Source: Desulfuromonas sp. SDB
GTDB lineage: Bacteria; SDB-A
NCBI GenBank assembly: GCA_001412365.1
Contig: LKUE01000331.1
Location: forward strand, 1 to 36,218
Length of the DNA stretch: 36,218 nucleotides
Direction of reading: 5' to 3'
The position numbers were made by a program, and so were the translations under genes. Positions within the stretch are counted from its first letter, which is position 1. Each line of letters starts with the position of its first letter. This document shows positions 24,151 to 31,545 of this stretch, piece by piece. The notes under the pieces were generated by a model. It did no database searches and had not been told where the DNA came from. It was given only the letters and a program-made list of their open reading frames with translations.

Positions 24151-25494
24151 ATGGCGGAAAAGTACAATGTAGAAGAATTGCTGGCAAAAGCAAAAAAGCC
24201 AGCTGCTGATGCGATGAAATTACACCCCTATTACCAAGGTAAATTAGAAGTTACCACTAAATGCAGAGTAAAAGACTTCAATGATTTCGCAATTTGGTAC
24301 ACTCCGGGAGTAGCTGCTCCCTGCAGGGATATCCACAGCAATCCGGAAAAAATATTTGAACACACCAATAAGGGAAATTTCGTGGCGGTTGTATCTGATG
24401 GCACCAGGGTACTGGGACTAGGAGATATTGGTCCACATGCTGCCATGCCGGTGATGGAAGGAAAGGCTATCTTGTTTAAATATTTAGGAGGAGTAGATGC
24501 ATTCCCCATCTGCCTGGATACCAAAGATCCCCAGGATATAATTAAAACCTGTAAATTAATTGAACCCTGCTTCGGAGGGATTAACCTTGAAGATATAGCC
24601 AAGCCCAAATGCTTCCGCATACTGGACACACTCCGGAAGGAAATGAAAATTCCGGTATGGCATGATGATCAGCAGGGTACTGCTGCAATTACTCTGGCAG
24701 GATTACTTAATGCAATTAAAATCGTAGGCAAGAAAAAAGAAGATGTTCGGATTACCATGATCGGAGCGGGAGCTTCCAATATTGCCATTTCCAGAGTCAT
24801 GATTTCAGCCGGATTCCCTCCTGAAAATATAATCATGGTTGACACTAAGGGGACTTTGCACAAGGGCAGGAACGATCTCAATAACGATGAAAATAGAGAG
24901 AAATGGCATATGTGTGAAATTTCCAATAAAAAACAGCTTAAAGGTGGAATTGCAGAAGCACTTAAAGGAGCTGATGTCAGTATATCTCTGTCTAAACCAG
25001 GACCAGGAACAATTAAACCTGAATGGATTTCGGAGATGGCAGATGATGCAATTGTTTTCGCCTGTGCCAATCCAGTTCCGGAAATATGGCCGTGGGAAGC
25101 AAAACAAGCTGGAGCCAGAATAGTTTCTACCGGAAGATCTGATTTCCCCAACCAGGTAAATAATTCTCTGGGTTTCCCCGGAATATTCAGAGGAACCCTG
25201 GATGTTTATGCCAAGACCATTACCGATGAGATGTGTATAGCCGCAGCTGAAGAATTAGCTAAATGTGCGGAAGACAAAGGATTAAGAGATGATTATATTG
25301 TACCAACCATGGATGAATGGGAAGTATTCCCCCGGGAAGCAGTAGCAGTAGCATTAAAAGCTATTGAACAGGGAGTAGCCAGAATTTCCATGACTAAGGA
25401 ACAGTTGTATGAAAAAGCCAGTTCAATTATAAAAAGAGCCCGAAAAGAAACTGAAGTACTGATGAAGGAAGGCTTGATAAAGATGGGAGAGTAA
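24151..25494 (+). CDS. Malic enzyme (NAD(P)-dependent malate dehydrogenase, decarboxylating)
   Basis: Interconverts malate with pyruvate plus CO2. The 447 residues belong to the short bacterial form without the C-terminal phosphotransacetylase-like domain. Landmarks: YTPGVAAPCRDI, SDGTRVLGLGDIGPHAAMPVMEGKA, CFGGINLEDIAKPKCF, PVWHDDQQGTAAIT with the metal-binding Asp pair, the Rossmann segment ITMIGAGASNIAI, and CANPVPEIWP. An AAAGGAG site precedes the ATG. It ends the operon; its stop codon lies in the loop of a strong hairpin. With the neighbouring fumarase it links pyruvate to the fumarate-succinate segment. Confidence 0.95.
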   Translation: MAEKYNVEELLAKAKKPAADAMKLHPYYQGKLEVTTKCRVKDFNDFAIWYTPGVAAPCRDIHSNPEKIFEHTNKGNFVAVVSDGTRVLGLGDIGPHAAMPVMEGKAILFKYLGGVDAFPICLDTKDPQDIIKTCKLIEPCFGGINLEDIAKPKCFRILDTLRKEMKIPVWHDDQQGTAAITLAGLLNAIKIVGKKKEDVRITMIGAGASNIAISRVMISAGFPPENIIMVDTKGTLHKGRNDLNNDENREKWHMCEISNKKQLKGGIAEALKGADVSISLSKPGPGTIKPEWISEMADDAIVFACANPVPEIWPWEAKQAGARIVSTGRSDFPNQVNNSLGFPGIFRGTLDVYAKTITDEMCIAAAEELAKCAEDKGLRDDYIVPTMDEWEVFPREAVAVALKAIEQGVARISMTKEQLYEKASSIIKRARKETEVLMKEGLIKMGE

Positions 25495-25520
25495 TCTCCC
25501 ATCTTCAAGGCAGTTTTTTT
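25481..25520 (+). terminator. Intrinsic terminator candidate at the end of the central operon
   Basis: AGATGGGAGA (25481-25490) and TCTCCCATCT (25495-25504) form a perfect 10-base-pair stem with the loop GTAA, which contains most of the malic enzyme stop codon. A run of seven T (25514-25520) follows, but nine bases after the stem, so the geometry is not ideal. Ribosomes reaching the stop codon would hide the stem, so termination may depend on translation. Confidence 0.6.
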
Positions 25521-25691
25521 ATGAATGAAGTAGATTTCAAGCATCCTTATTTCCATTTAAGGACATCTGATCTAGCTGATATCAATAATCCATACCCACC
25601 AAAAAAATCAACTCCGGTAAATCACAAAAATGAAAAAATTAGAGAAGTTATTGAGAAATTTCTGAAGTTATTTGACTGGTTTTGGGTTTGA
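25521..25691 (+). CDS. Possible small protein of 56 residues
   Basis: Below the ORF-track cutoff. ATG 25521 opens a frame to TGA 25689-25691 with the product MNEVDFKHPYFHLRTSDLADI... ending in KFLKLFDWFWV. An AAGG lies ten bases before the start. The composition is protein-like, with a basic middle and an amphipathic, aromatic C-terminus that could sit at a membrane or a partner surface. It is not recognisable as a family, and it starts right after the T run of the putative terminator, which weakens the case. Confidence 0.4.
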   Translation: MNEVDFKHPYFHLRTSDLADINNPYPPKKSTPVNHKNEKIREVIEKFLKLFDWFWV

Positions 25692-25706
25692 TTGAATATT
25701 GAATAT

Positions 25707-26552
25707 CTAATTTTTTTTCAATTCTGAAATTAATGGATCATATCTCAATCTGCTTAAATTTTCAGTTATAAAGTCAGTGGCTAAAAGTTTACCGGAATTT
25801 TTACTGAAAATATCCCGGTAAATCTTGTTATGCCTCAGATAACCTCCCCAGGGATTTGGTATAAAACGATGATCTTGTTCATAAACTTTATAATAAAAGG
25901 GGATTGGCTGTTCACATCTCCATTGACCCTGTAAATAGGTTGAAGTCAAATTTAATTTTAATTGAAAAATGAAGCTGGTGTCATTTTTAATCTTTAAATC
26001 AATACTGGGATAGGCAATAGTTGCTCCGCTGCCAAAAGGTTGAGTGCGATCTACATCCGGAAACACATCAAAACCATGCCTCCATCTCTCGGTTACGGTT
26101 AAAGGAGTGTGAAGGGTCATCCAATATATTAAATTGGAAAGCTGGCACAGCCCTCCTCCCACCTCTGCTACTATTTCTCCATTGCGTAGAACCATCCCAT
26201 CCACAAAACCCCGGCGATAGGTGGTTTTGCCTAAAATAAACCAAAATGAGAAGATTTGCCCCGGTTTTAATATCAACCCATTAAACCAGGGCAGGCTTAT
26301 TTTCAAATTTATTAATTTATTTTTCTGCAGTTTTCTGTTTAAACCGGTTAAATTTCTCAATAAAATAGTTTGATGAGAAAATATTTCATGCTTCAACAAC
26401 TCTGAATTAATTGATGTGGAAAGAAATCTATAATTTTTTTGCTGCCAAAAAGCTGATTTTATAAGATTATAATATCTGCCCAAGGTTCTCTTCCAGCCGG
26501 GTTGTTTTGGTCTGTTTAATACCTTTTTATATGTAAGTCTCATATTATTCAT
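25707..26552 (-). CDS. VanW family protein
   Basis: The 281-residue product carries the VanW domain (about 85-240): PGQIFSFWFILGKTTYRRGFVDG, then VGGGLCQLSNLIYW, matching the family G-G-G-x-C-Q-x-S-x-x-x-Y pattern, and a following HGFDVFPDVDRT. VanW occurs beside some vancomycin-resistance genes but is widespread outside them and has no settled function. There is no clear signal peptide and no van gene nearby. It is convergent with the central operon and divergent from the TPR-kinase gene. Start at ATG 26552 or 26543; neither has a good ribosome site. Confidence 0.88.
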   Translation of the reverse strand: MNNMRLTYKKVLNRPKQPGWKRTLGRYYNLIKSAFWQQKNYRFLSTSINSELLKHEIFSHQTILLRNLTGLNRKLQKNKLINLKISLPWFNGLILKPGQIFSFWFILGKTTYRRGFVDGMVLRNGEIVAEVGGGLCQLSNLIYWMTLHTPLTVTERWRHGFDVFPDVDRTQPFGSGATIAYPSIDLKIKNDTSFIFQLKLNLTSTYLQGQWRCEQPIPFYYKVYEQDHRFIPNPWGGYLRHNKIYRDIFSKNSGKLLATDFITENLSRLRYDPLISELKKN

Positions 26553-26628
26553 ATTTAATTAGATTAATATTAAAGAATTTTTATTTTTTTTACAATTTAT
26601 TAATTAAATAATTTGCTTATTTTAACAG

Positions 26629-26657
26629 TTGACTATAAAATAGATCAGGTTGATAAA
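26629..26657 (+). promoter_or_regulatory. Promoter candidate for the TPR-histidine kinase gene
   Basis: TTGACT (26629-26634) and GATAAA (26652-26657) are separated by 17 bases. The expected start lies about ten bases before the ATG at 26675, which has no visible ribosome site, so the message could be nearly leaderless. An alternative -10, TATAAA, lies at 26635. Confidence 0.4.
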
Positions 26658-26670
26658 CATGTTAAACCTG
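26646..26670. repeat. Inverted repeat overlapping the kinase promoter -10
   Basis: CAGGTT (26646-26651) is the reverse complement of AACCTG (26665-26670), with a 13-base spacer that covers the proposed -10. This geometry suits a repressor operator, though six-base arms are short. Confidence 0.3.
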
Positions 26671-26674
26671 CTTT

Positions 26675-28417
26675 ATGATTGAAGCTGAACAAATAATAGG
26701 TGAAGTTGATCAAAGCAAAAGCCCTCAACTTCAACTGGTCGAATATCTTAATTTATCCGACAAATACAAACAAAAATCACAAACCCTGAAATCTTATTTA
26801 GCCGCTGAAAAAGCTCTGAAAATTGCCCAGGAACTAAATGATCAGGATAAAATCCAACAATCTTTAATCTTACTTGGTTTCAACAGCTTTTTGATGTCCG
26901 ACTACCAGAAATCACTTGGATATTTTCAGCAAATCATTCAATCCGATCAGTATCCGCACTATACTGCCAGTGCTGATGAAGGAATTGGCATGGTATTGTT
27001 AAAACTAAACCAAAAACAAAAAGCACTGCAATATTTTCAAACTGCCCTGGAGATCAGAGAAAAATCAGGCAAGATGAAATCCATTCAACAAATTTACAAC
27101 AATATTGCCAATTGCTATAGAAGTCTGGGCGATTATAAGAAAAGTGAAGATTATTTATCTAAATCTCTGGAAATAGCGACTTCCAGGAATGATGAAACAG
27201 TCACCGCAATTATTTTGAACAATCTTGGAGAGCTGTACAGAGAACAGAATAAATATGATCAAGCCTTAGATTACTACAGGAAAGCTTATGCCCTGCATGA
27301 AAAGTTAAATGAAAGCAGCAAAGCCTCTAAACCACTATTTAACATTGGATTGGTTTTAAAAGATTTATCAGAATTACAACAAGCCGAACAAAAGATACTT
27401 CAGGCATACCAGATTTTTGATCAAACCGGGCAGAAACTCAGTAAAATGTCAGCAGCAGAAGCTTTAGCAGAAATAATGGAAAGAAATCAAAATTTTGAAA
27501 AATCCACTTATTTCTTAAAAATTGCCCAGGAATTACAAAAAGAAATATTTGATGAAAATAAAAGCATTCAAATCGGGGAAATGACTGCAAAATATGAACT
27601 TGAAATCAAGAAAAAACAGGATCTGATAAACAATTTAAAAAACGTCAAATTAGCTAAAGCTCAACAGACCATTACCGAACAGAACCAAGAACTTGAAAAA
27701 AAGAACCAGGAGTTAATTGAAATAGCCAAAGCCAAAGACAATATTCTCCGGATAGTCTCCCATGATCTGAAAAATACTATCGGTTCAATAATAACTCTCA
27801 CTCAGATGATTTTTATGAATGAGAATATTGACCCCCAGCTCAAAGAATCTTTGGAGATGATAAACCATTATGTGGACAGAGCCCTAATACTAATTGAAGA
27901 TATTATGGAATTAAACCGGATTGAGATGCCTGATTTCAAACTTAACTTAACCGATGAAAATATTATCTTATTATTAAATGATTTTGCCCGGGATTTTTCG
28001 CAGTTAGCCCGAAAGAAGAACATAGCTTTTCAGTACAGTACTCAGATAGAACAGGCTATGTGTAAAATAGACTTGAACAGATTCTGGCAGATATTTCAAA
28101 ATTTACTTTCCAATGCAATCAAATTCACTCATAAAGACGGAAAAATCGAATTAAAGGCAAAACTTACAGATATACAGTCAAAACAATACCTTGAAATTTC
28201 TATATCCGACAATGGGATAGGCATTTCCGAAGAAGTTATTGATCAAATTTTTGATAAATTCACTCCTGCACGCAGACCAGGTACTGAGGGTGAGCCAACT
28301 ACCGGATTAGGATTATCAATAGTTAAGAAGCTGGTAGAAGCTCATCAGGGTCTCATTGATGTTCAATCTGAGGTGGATTCAGGGACAACATTTATTATTT
28401 CTTTCCCCACAATTTAA
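26675..28417 (+). CDS. Cytosolic TPR-domain sensor histidine kinase
   Basis: The 580-residue protein begins with about six tetratricopeptide repeats (roughly 20-290), continues with a coiled coil (about 295-350), and ends in a kinase core: HisKA with His363 in IVSHDLKN, N box NLLSNAIKF, G1 SDNGIGIS, F/G2 region FDKFTPARRPG...TTGLGLSIVKKL. There are no membrane segments, so it senses a cytosolic signal or binds a partner through the TPRs. No response regulator or DNA-binding gene is adjacent, making it an orphan kinase. Related TPR-kinases are frequent in Bacteroidota-like and other FCB-group genomes, a weak hint on taxonomy. Confidence 0.92.
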   Translation: MIEAEQIIGEVDQSKSPQLQLVEYLNLSDKYKQKSQTLKSYLAAEKALKIAQELNDQDKIQQSLILLGFNSFLMSDYQKSLGYFQQIIQSDQYPHYTASADEGIGMVLLKLNQKQKALQYFQTALEIREKSGKMKSIQQIYNNIANCYRSLGDYKKSEDYLSKSLEIATSRNDETVTAIILNNLGELYREQNKYDQALDYYRKAYALHEKLNESSKASKPLFNIGLVLKDLSELQQAEQKILQAYQIFDQTGQKLSKMSAAEALAEIMERNQNFEKSTYFLKIAQELQKEIFDENKSIQIGEMTAKYELEIKKKQDLINNLKNVKLAKAQQTITEQNQELEKKNQELIEIAKAKDNILRIVSHDLKNTIGSIITLTQMIFMNENIDPQLKESLEMINHYVDRALILIEDIMELNRIEMPDFKLNLTDENIILLLNDFARDFSQLARKKNIAFQYSTQIEQAMCKIDLNRFWQIFQNLLSNAIKFTHKDGKIELKAKLTDIQSKQYLEISISDNGIGISEEVIDQIFDKFTPARRPGTEGEPTTGLGLSIVKKLVEAHQGLIDVQSEVDSGTTFIISFPTI

Positions 28418-28436
28418 CATCTTAATATAACGTAAC

Positions 28437-28470
28437 ATATAATCATAATTGATTATATAATTATTTTTAA
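28437..28470. terminator. AT-rich hairpin between convergent genes
   Basis: ATATAATCA (28437-28445) and TGATTATAT (28450-28458) form a nine-base-pair stem with the loop TAAT, followed by a T-rich stretch. It lies between the kinase stop and the asparaginase stop and may serve as a weak bidirectional terminator. The stem is almost all A-T pairs. Confidence 0.35.
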
Positions 28471-28474
28471 TTAA

Positions 28475-28972
28475 TCATGTGTAAAGGAATTTTCCACTGG
28501 TAAAATCACGGTCGGCTTTGTCTATGGGAATTATTAAGCCATTCATCGCAATATAAACCCCTTTCCCCATCAGTTGAACTGCTCCCAAAGCCAAACCAAG
28601 ATTGAACTCTGCATCTGAATCCTTGAATTTTTCCGGTTTAAATGAGCCGGTCAAGACAATGGTTTTATCTTTTATTGAATTTAAAAACCGGGCTGTTTCC
28701 AACATGGTATCTGTACCGTGGGTAATTAAAATATGTTTGTTTTGATCTTGCTGACAAATCTTCAATAACTTTTCCCGATCAGATAGGTCAATATCCATAC
28801 TGTCCTTGGTAAATGCTGAAATCAAATGATAATTTAAGCATAAATCAATTTTACTTAATATTCTTAAAACCGCAGGTTCTCCTATTTCAAAACCGTATCC
28901 TTTGATTTTTCTGGGATAATCTTTATCAATAGTTCCTCCGGTTTGAATTATTGTAATTTGACCTACCTTCAT
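28475..28972 (-). CDS. Stand-alone asparaginase N-terminal-domain protein
   Basis: At 165 residues this is half the size of a full L-asparaginase (about 330). It has both catalytic-region motifs of the N-terminal domain, IIQTGGTIDK with the nucleophile Thr and ITHGTDTMLETA with the second Thr, but no C-terminal domain, and the short downstream gap holds no remnant of one. Short asparaginase-domain proteins of this size exist in other bacteria, so it is probably not a broken gene. A GAGGAGGT site lies seven bases before ATG 28972, five bases after the ABC permease stop, so it belongs to the metal-transport operon. Its substrate is unclear. Confidence 0.85.
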   Translation of the reverse strand: MKVGQITIIQTGGTIDKDYPRKIKGYGFEIGEPAVLRILSKIDLCLNYHLISAFTKDSMDIDLSDREKLLKICQQDQNKHILITHGTDTMLETARFLNSIKDKTIVLTGSFKPEKFKDSDAEFNLGLALGAVQLMGKGVYIAMNGLIIPIDKADRDFTSGKFLYT

Positions 28973-28977
28973 CTGTA

Positions 28978-29784
28978 TTACCTCCTCATCACACTTTTTA
29001 CGGTCATTGAAATGAAGTAAATCAAAGTCCCAGAAGTCACCATAGTCGCTCCGGGTGGGGTTTTCAGAAAATAGGAAAGAAACAGTCCGCCCACTATGAT
29101 AAATAAATTAAATACTATGCCCCACCAAATAATCCCCCGGTAATTGCTACTCAGCAATGAGCCAAAACTTGCGGGTAAAACCACTAGTGCGGAAACCAAA
29201 ATAATGCCCACCATTTTCATACTCACTACAATTATGGCGGCAAGAAGAAATAGCATAATTGTATCCAGTAATCCAACAGAAACTCCGCTGATTGTAGCAA
29301 CTTCTTCATCAAAAGTCAGAAATAATATCCGGTTGAAAAAAAATAAAATTAAAAACAGAAAAATCATCAGCAAGCCCAAAGCAGTCCAGATGTCAAAAGA
29401 TCTTATTCCTAAAATATTGCCGAATAAATATCCGGTTAAATCAAAATTGTAATTCTGTTTCAGCTTAATCAGCACAGCCCCTAAAGCCATGGCAAATGAA
29501 AAGTAGATGCCAATACTGGTATTAAGGCTAATTTTTCCATATTTTGATACTTTACCGATTATTATTGCCGAAAAAAGGCAAAAAACTAATGCGGTAAAGA
29601 ACGGATTTAAGTTAAAAAGAATACCCAGGGCGACTCCTCCAAAAGCAGTATGCGAAATTCCCACTCCTAAAAAAGCCATCTTCCGGGAAACAATGAAAAA
29701 TGAAAATATTCCAAACAAAATGCTTAAAATAAAGCTAATTAAAACTGCATTTCTGAAAAAATTAAGATTTAATAAAGTGATCAT
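28978..29784 (-). CDS. Metal ABC transporter permease (ZnuB/MntB family)
   Basis: An inner-membrane subunit with about eight hydrophobic segments, including FFRNAVLISFILSILFGIFSFFIV and FILVSALVVLPA-type family stretches (here IILVSALVVLPASFG). The ISHTAFGGVALG segment is a hallmark of zinc/manganese permeases. ATG 29784 gives 268 residues, the family size; the ORF track runs back to 29835, and GTG 29805 is another option. None has a strong ribosome site. It overlaps the ATPase gene by 23 bases. Zinc or manganese cannot be separated by sequence. Confidence 0.92.
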   Translation of the reverse strand: MITLLNLNFFRNAVLISFILSILFGIFSFFIVSRKMAFLGVGISHTAFGGVALGILFNLNPFFTALVFCLFSAIIIGKVSKYGKISLNTSIGIYFSFAMALGAVLIKLKQNYNFDLTGYLFGNILGIRSFDIWTALGLLMIFLFLILFFFNRILFLTFDEEVATISGVSVGLLDTIMLFLLAAIIVVSMKMVGIILVSALVVLPASFGSLLSSNYRGIIWWGIVFNLFIIVGGLFLSYFLKTPPGATMVTSGTLIYFISMTVKSVMRR

Positions 29785-30571
29785 GATTTTTTTTACAAGT
29801 TTCACACTCTTTATCGTGATAAAGAAAATTGACATTCTTACCGAAAACTTCCTCTAAAGCATGAGAAGGAATACAATTTTCAGGCTTGCCGTGGTAGTGA
29901 ATCTTTACTTTCAAACAGGCAATCCTGTCAATGAACAAGGACACCGACCCAATATCATGGGAAACCATGATGATTCCCAATCCAATCTGGTCACGTAATT
30001 TAACCAGAAGATGGTAAAAATTATCCTGGGCAACCATATCCAGTCCGGTTGATGGCTCGTCTAAAATCAGCATTTCTGGCTTTACAGCTAAAGCACGGGC
30101 AATTAAAACCCTCTGTTTCTGTCCCCCTGAAAGATTGCTGAAGTGTTCACTGCGGTAATCTATCATGTCCACAACTTCCAGTGCCTGGAAAATAATATTT
30201 TTATCTTCAGAATTTAACTTCTCCCACCATCCCTTTTGAGCATATCTGGACATAGATACTACATCCTCAACATTAACCGGGAAATTCTGATCATATTGTG
30301 TTCTCTGGGGAAGATAGCCAATGCACCCCTTCTTTCTGTAGTTGATGCACTGATCAAACTCTATTTTTCCTCTATACGGTTTAATTAGACCTAGTATCGC
30401 CCTTATTAATGTGGTTTTTCCTCCTCCATTGGGGCCAACTATAGATAAAATTTCCTTAGATTTAAGCTTTAGGTTAATTTCTTTTAATACAACGTGGTCA
30501 TTGAACTTAACCCATAAATCCTCGACTCTTACCAGAATTTTTTCGCTGTCAGTATTATTTAAGTGCTTCAT
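29762..30571 (-). CDS. Metal ABC transporter ATP-binding protein (ZnuC/MntA family)
   Basis: The 269-residue ATPase has Walker A GPNGGGKT (46-53), Q-loop YLPQRTQYD, signature LSGGQKQ (147-153), Walker B MLILDEP (167-173), and the switch His in VSHD (204-206). The C-terminal tail is unusual: YHDKECETCKKNHDHF has two Cys and three His in a short stretch, which could bind zinc and modulate activity. It overlaps the binding-protein gene by 17 bases and the permease gene by 23. Confidence 0.94.
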   Translation of the reverse strand: MKHLNNTDSEKILVRVEDLWVKFNDHVVLKEINLKLKSKEILSIVGPNGGGKTTLIRAILGLIKPYRGKIEFDQCINYRKKGCIGYLPQRTQYDQNFPVNVEDVVSMSRYAQKGWWEKLNSEDKNIIFQALEVVDMIDYRSEHFSNLSGGQKQRVLIARALAVKPEMLILDEPSTGLDMVAQDNFYHLLVKLRDQIGLGIIMVSHDIGSVSLFIDRIACLKVKIHYHGKPENCIPSHALEEVFGKNVNFLYHDKECETCKKNHDHFIKS

Positions 30572-31463
30572 ATAAAGTCGTTAAATTAAATTTCATTGTT
30601 TTTAAATAAGTTGATCTCTGTTCATCTTCTGGATCGCCGATGGCATCCAATCTAATCAATCTGCCACCAATTTCATCAGCCAGGGTTTGAGCAACCGGAT
30701 TTTCCATATTTAAACCAATTACCACTAACTTAACCTGATTTTCCTTTGCCTGCTCAATTAAATCTTCCATCTGGCTTATAGAAGGCTGATCTCCATGTCC
30801 GGACTCAATAGTGCCAATAATCTTTAAATTGTAATCAGATGCCAGATAATCCCAAGCAGGATGCCATTGGATGAATTTGTTATTTTCAATATCTGTGAAT
30901 AATAATTCAGCTTGATTATTCAGATCTTCAATTTCACTTAGATACTCTTGCAAGTTGCCTTGATAAAAGTATTTACGCATGCTATCCTTTTCGGATACAA
31001 TCTTCTCGACAAATATCACTATTGTCCTTGCATGATTCAGGGAAAGCCAGATATGGGGATTACGGTGTGCGTCTACATCTAAACAACTATCAGATAAATA
31101 AAAATTTTCCACATGAGAAGGCAGAAATTGTTCAACCCATCCGTCAAAGTCAGGATCAATTCCCAGATATATATCCACCCGGGAAAGAACAATTACTTCA
31201 TCAGGAGAAGGTTCGAATATATGAGGGTTGGCTCCAGGGGGAATTATATAGATAACTTCAACACTGTCGCCGGTTATGTTATGCACCATGTCGTAAACAG
31301 GAAAAATTGAAGTTGCTATCACCAGGCGGTCATCATCGGGGGGTGAACCGATCTGTGAACATCCCACTGCCAGTAATAAGATAAATGTTTGAATACCGAG
31401 CTTCACTATTATTTCGAAATTGCACAATTTATGGTATTTTTTTCTTAAATTATTGTATTTCAT
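30555..31463 (-). CDS. Metal ABC transporter substrate-binding lipoprotein (ZnuA/TroA family)
   Basis: The first gene of the transporter operon. The 302 residues start with a basic segment and a hydrophobic stretch ending in LLAVGC, a lipobox-like site with Cys35, so it is likely a lipoprotein facing the periplasm or cell surface. Family landmarks: IATSIFPVYDMV, PPGANPHIFEPSP with metal-binding His81, NPHIWLS with His137, and QWHPAWDYLA with His201; the fourth ligand is probably an Asp near 273-277. The His-rich loop common in zinc-specific ZnuA is nearly absent. Zinc or manganese are both possible. Confidence 0.92.
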   Translation of the reverse strand: MKYNNLRKKYHKLCNFEIIVKLGIQTFILLLAVGCSQIGSPPDDDRLVIATSIFPVYDMVHNITGDSVEVIYIIPPGANPHIFEPSPDEVIVLSRVDIYLGIDPDFDGWVEQFLPSHVENFYLSDSCLDVDAHRNPHIWLSLNHARTIVIFVEKIVSEKDSMRKYFYQGNLQEYLSEIEDLNNQAELLFTDIENNKFIQWHPAWDYLASDYNLKIIGTIESGHGDQPSISQMEDLIEQAKENQVKLVVIGLNMENPVAQTLADEIGGRLIRLDAIGDPEDEQRSTYLKTMKFNLTTLYEALK

Positions 31464-31480
31464 GTTATTTTAAATTGAAA

Positions 31481-31494
31481 ATATAAACTTATAT
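31481..31494. repeat. Palindrome upstream of the metal-transporter operon
   Basis: ATATAAACTTATAT is a perfect inverted repeat of ATATAA around AC, 18 bases upstream of the znuA-like start and overlapping the likely -10 on the minus strand (TATAAG). Its place fits an operator for a metal-responsive repressor such as Zur, Fur or MntR, but it does not match a consensus I know. Confidence 0.3.
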
Positions 31495-31545
31495 TGCATA
31501 AATTCCTTTAAATAAACTATATCTTATTTTCTTTCAACCTTGAAA

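Noticed and set aside
24669-25151. 160-residue minus-strand ORF
   Set aside because: Lies wholly antisense to malic enzyme, whose reading is clear; low-complexity composition typical of an antisense shadow.
25707-26552. Vancomycin resistance locus
   Set aside because: Only a VanW-domain protein is present; no ligase, dehydrogenase, dipeptidase or VanRS pair. VanW alone does not indicate resistance.
28475-28972. Asparaginase as a truncated pseudogene
   Set aside because: Strong ribosome site, intact motifs, no remnant of a second domain downstream, and short forms exist in other bacteria.
29144-29452. 102-residue plus-strand ORF, rich in Lys, Asn and Ile
   Set aside because: Shadow of the permease gene on the opposite strand; composition arises from antisense of hydrophobic codons.
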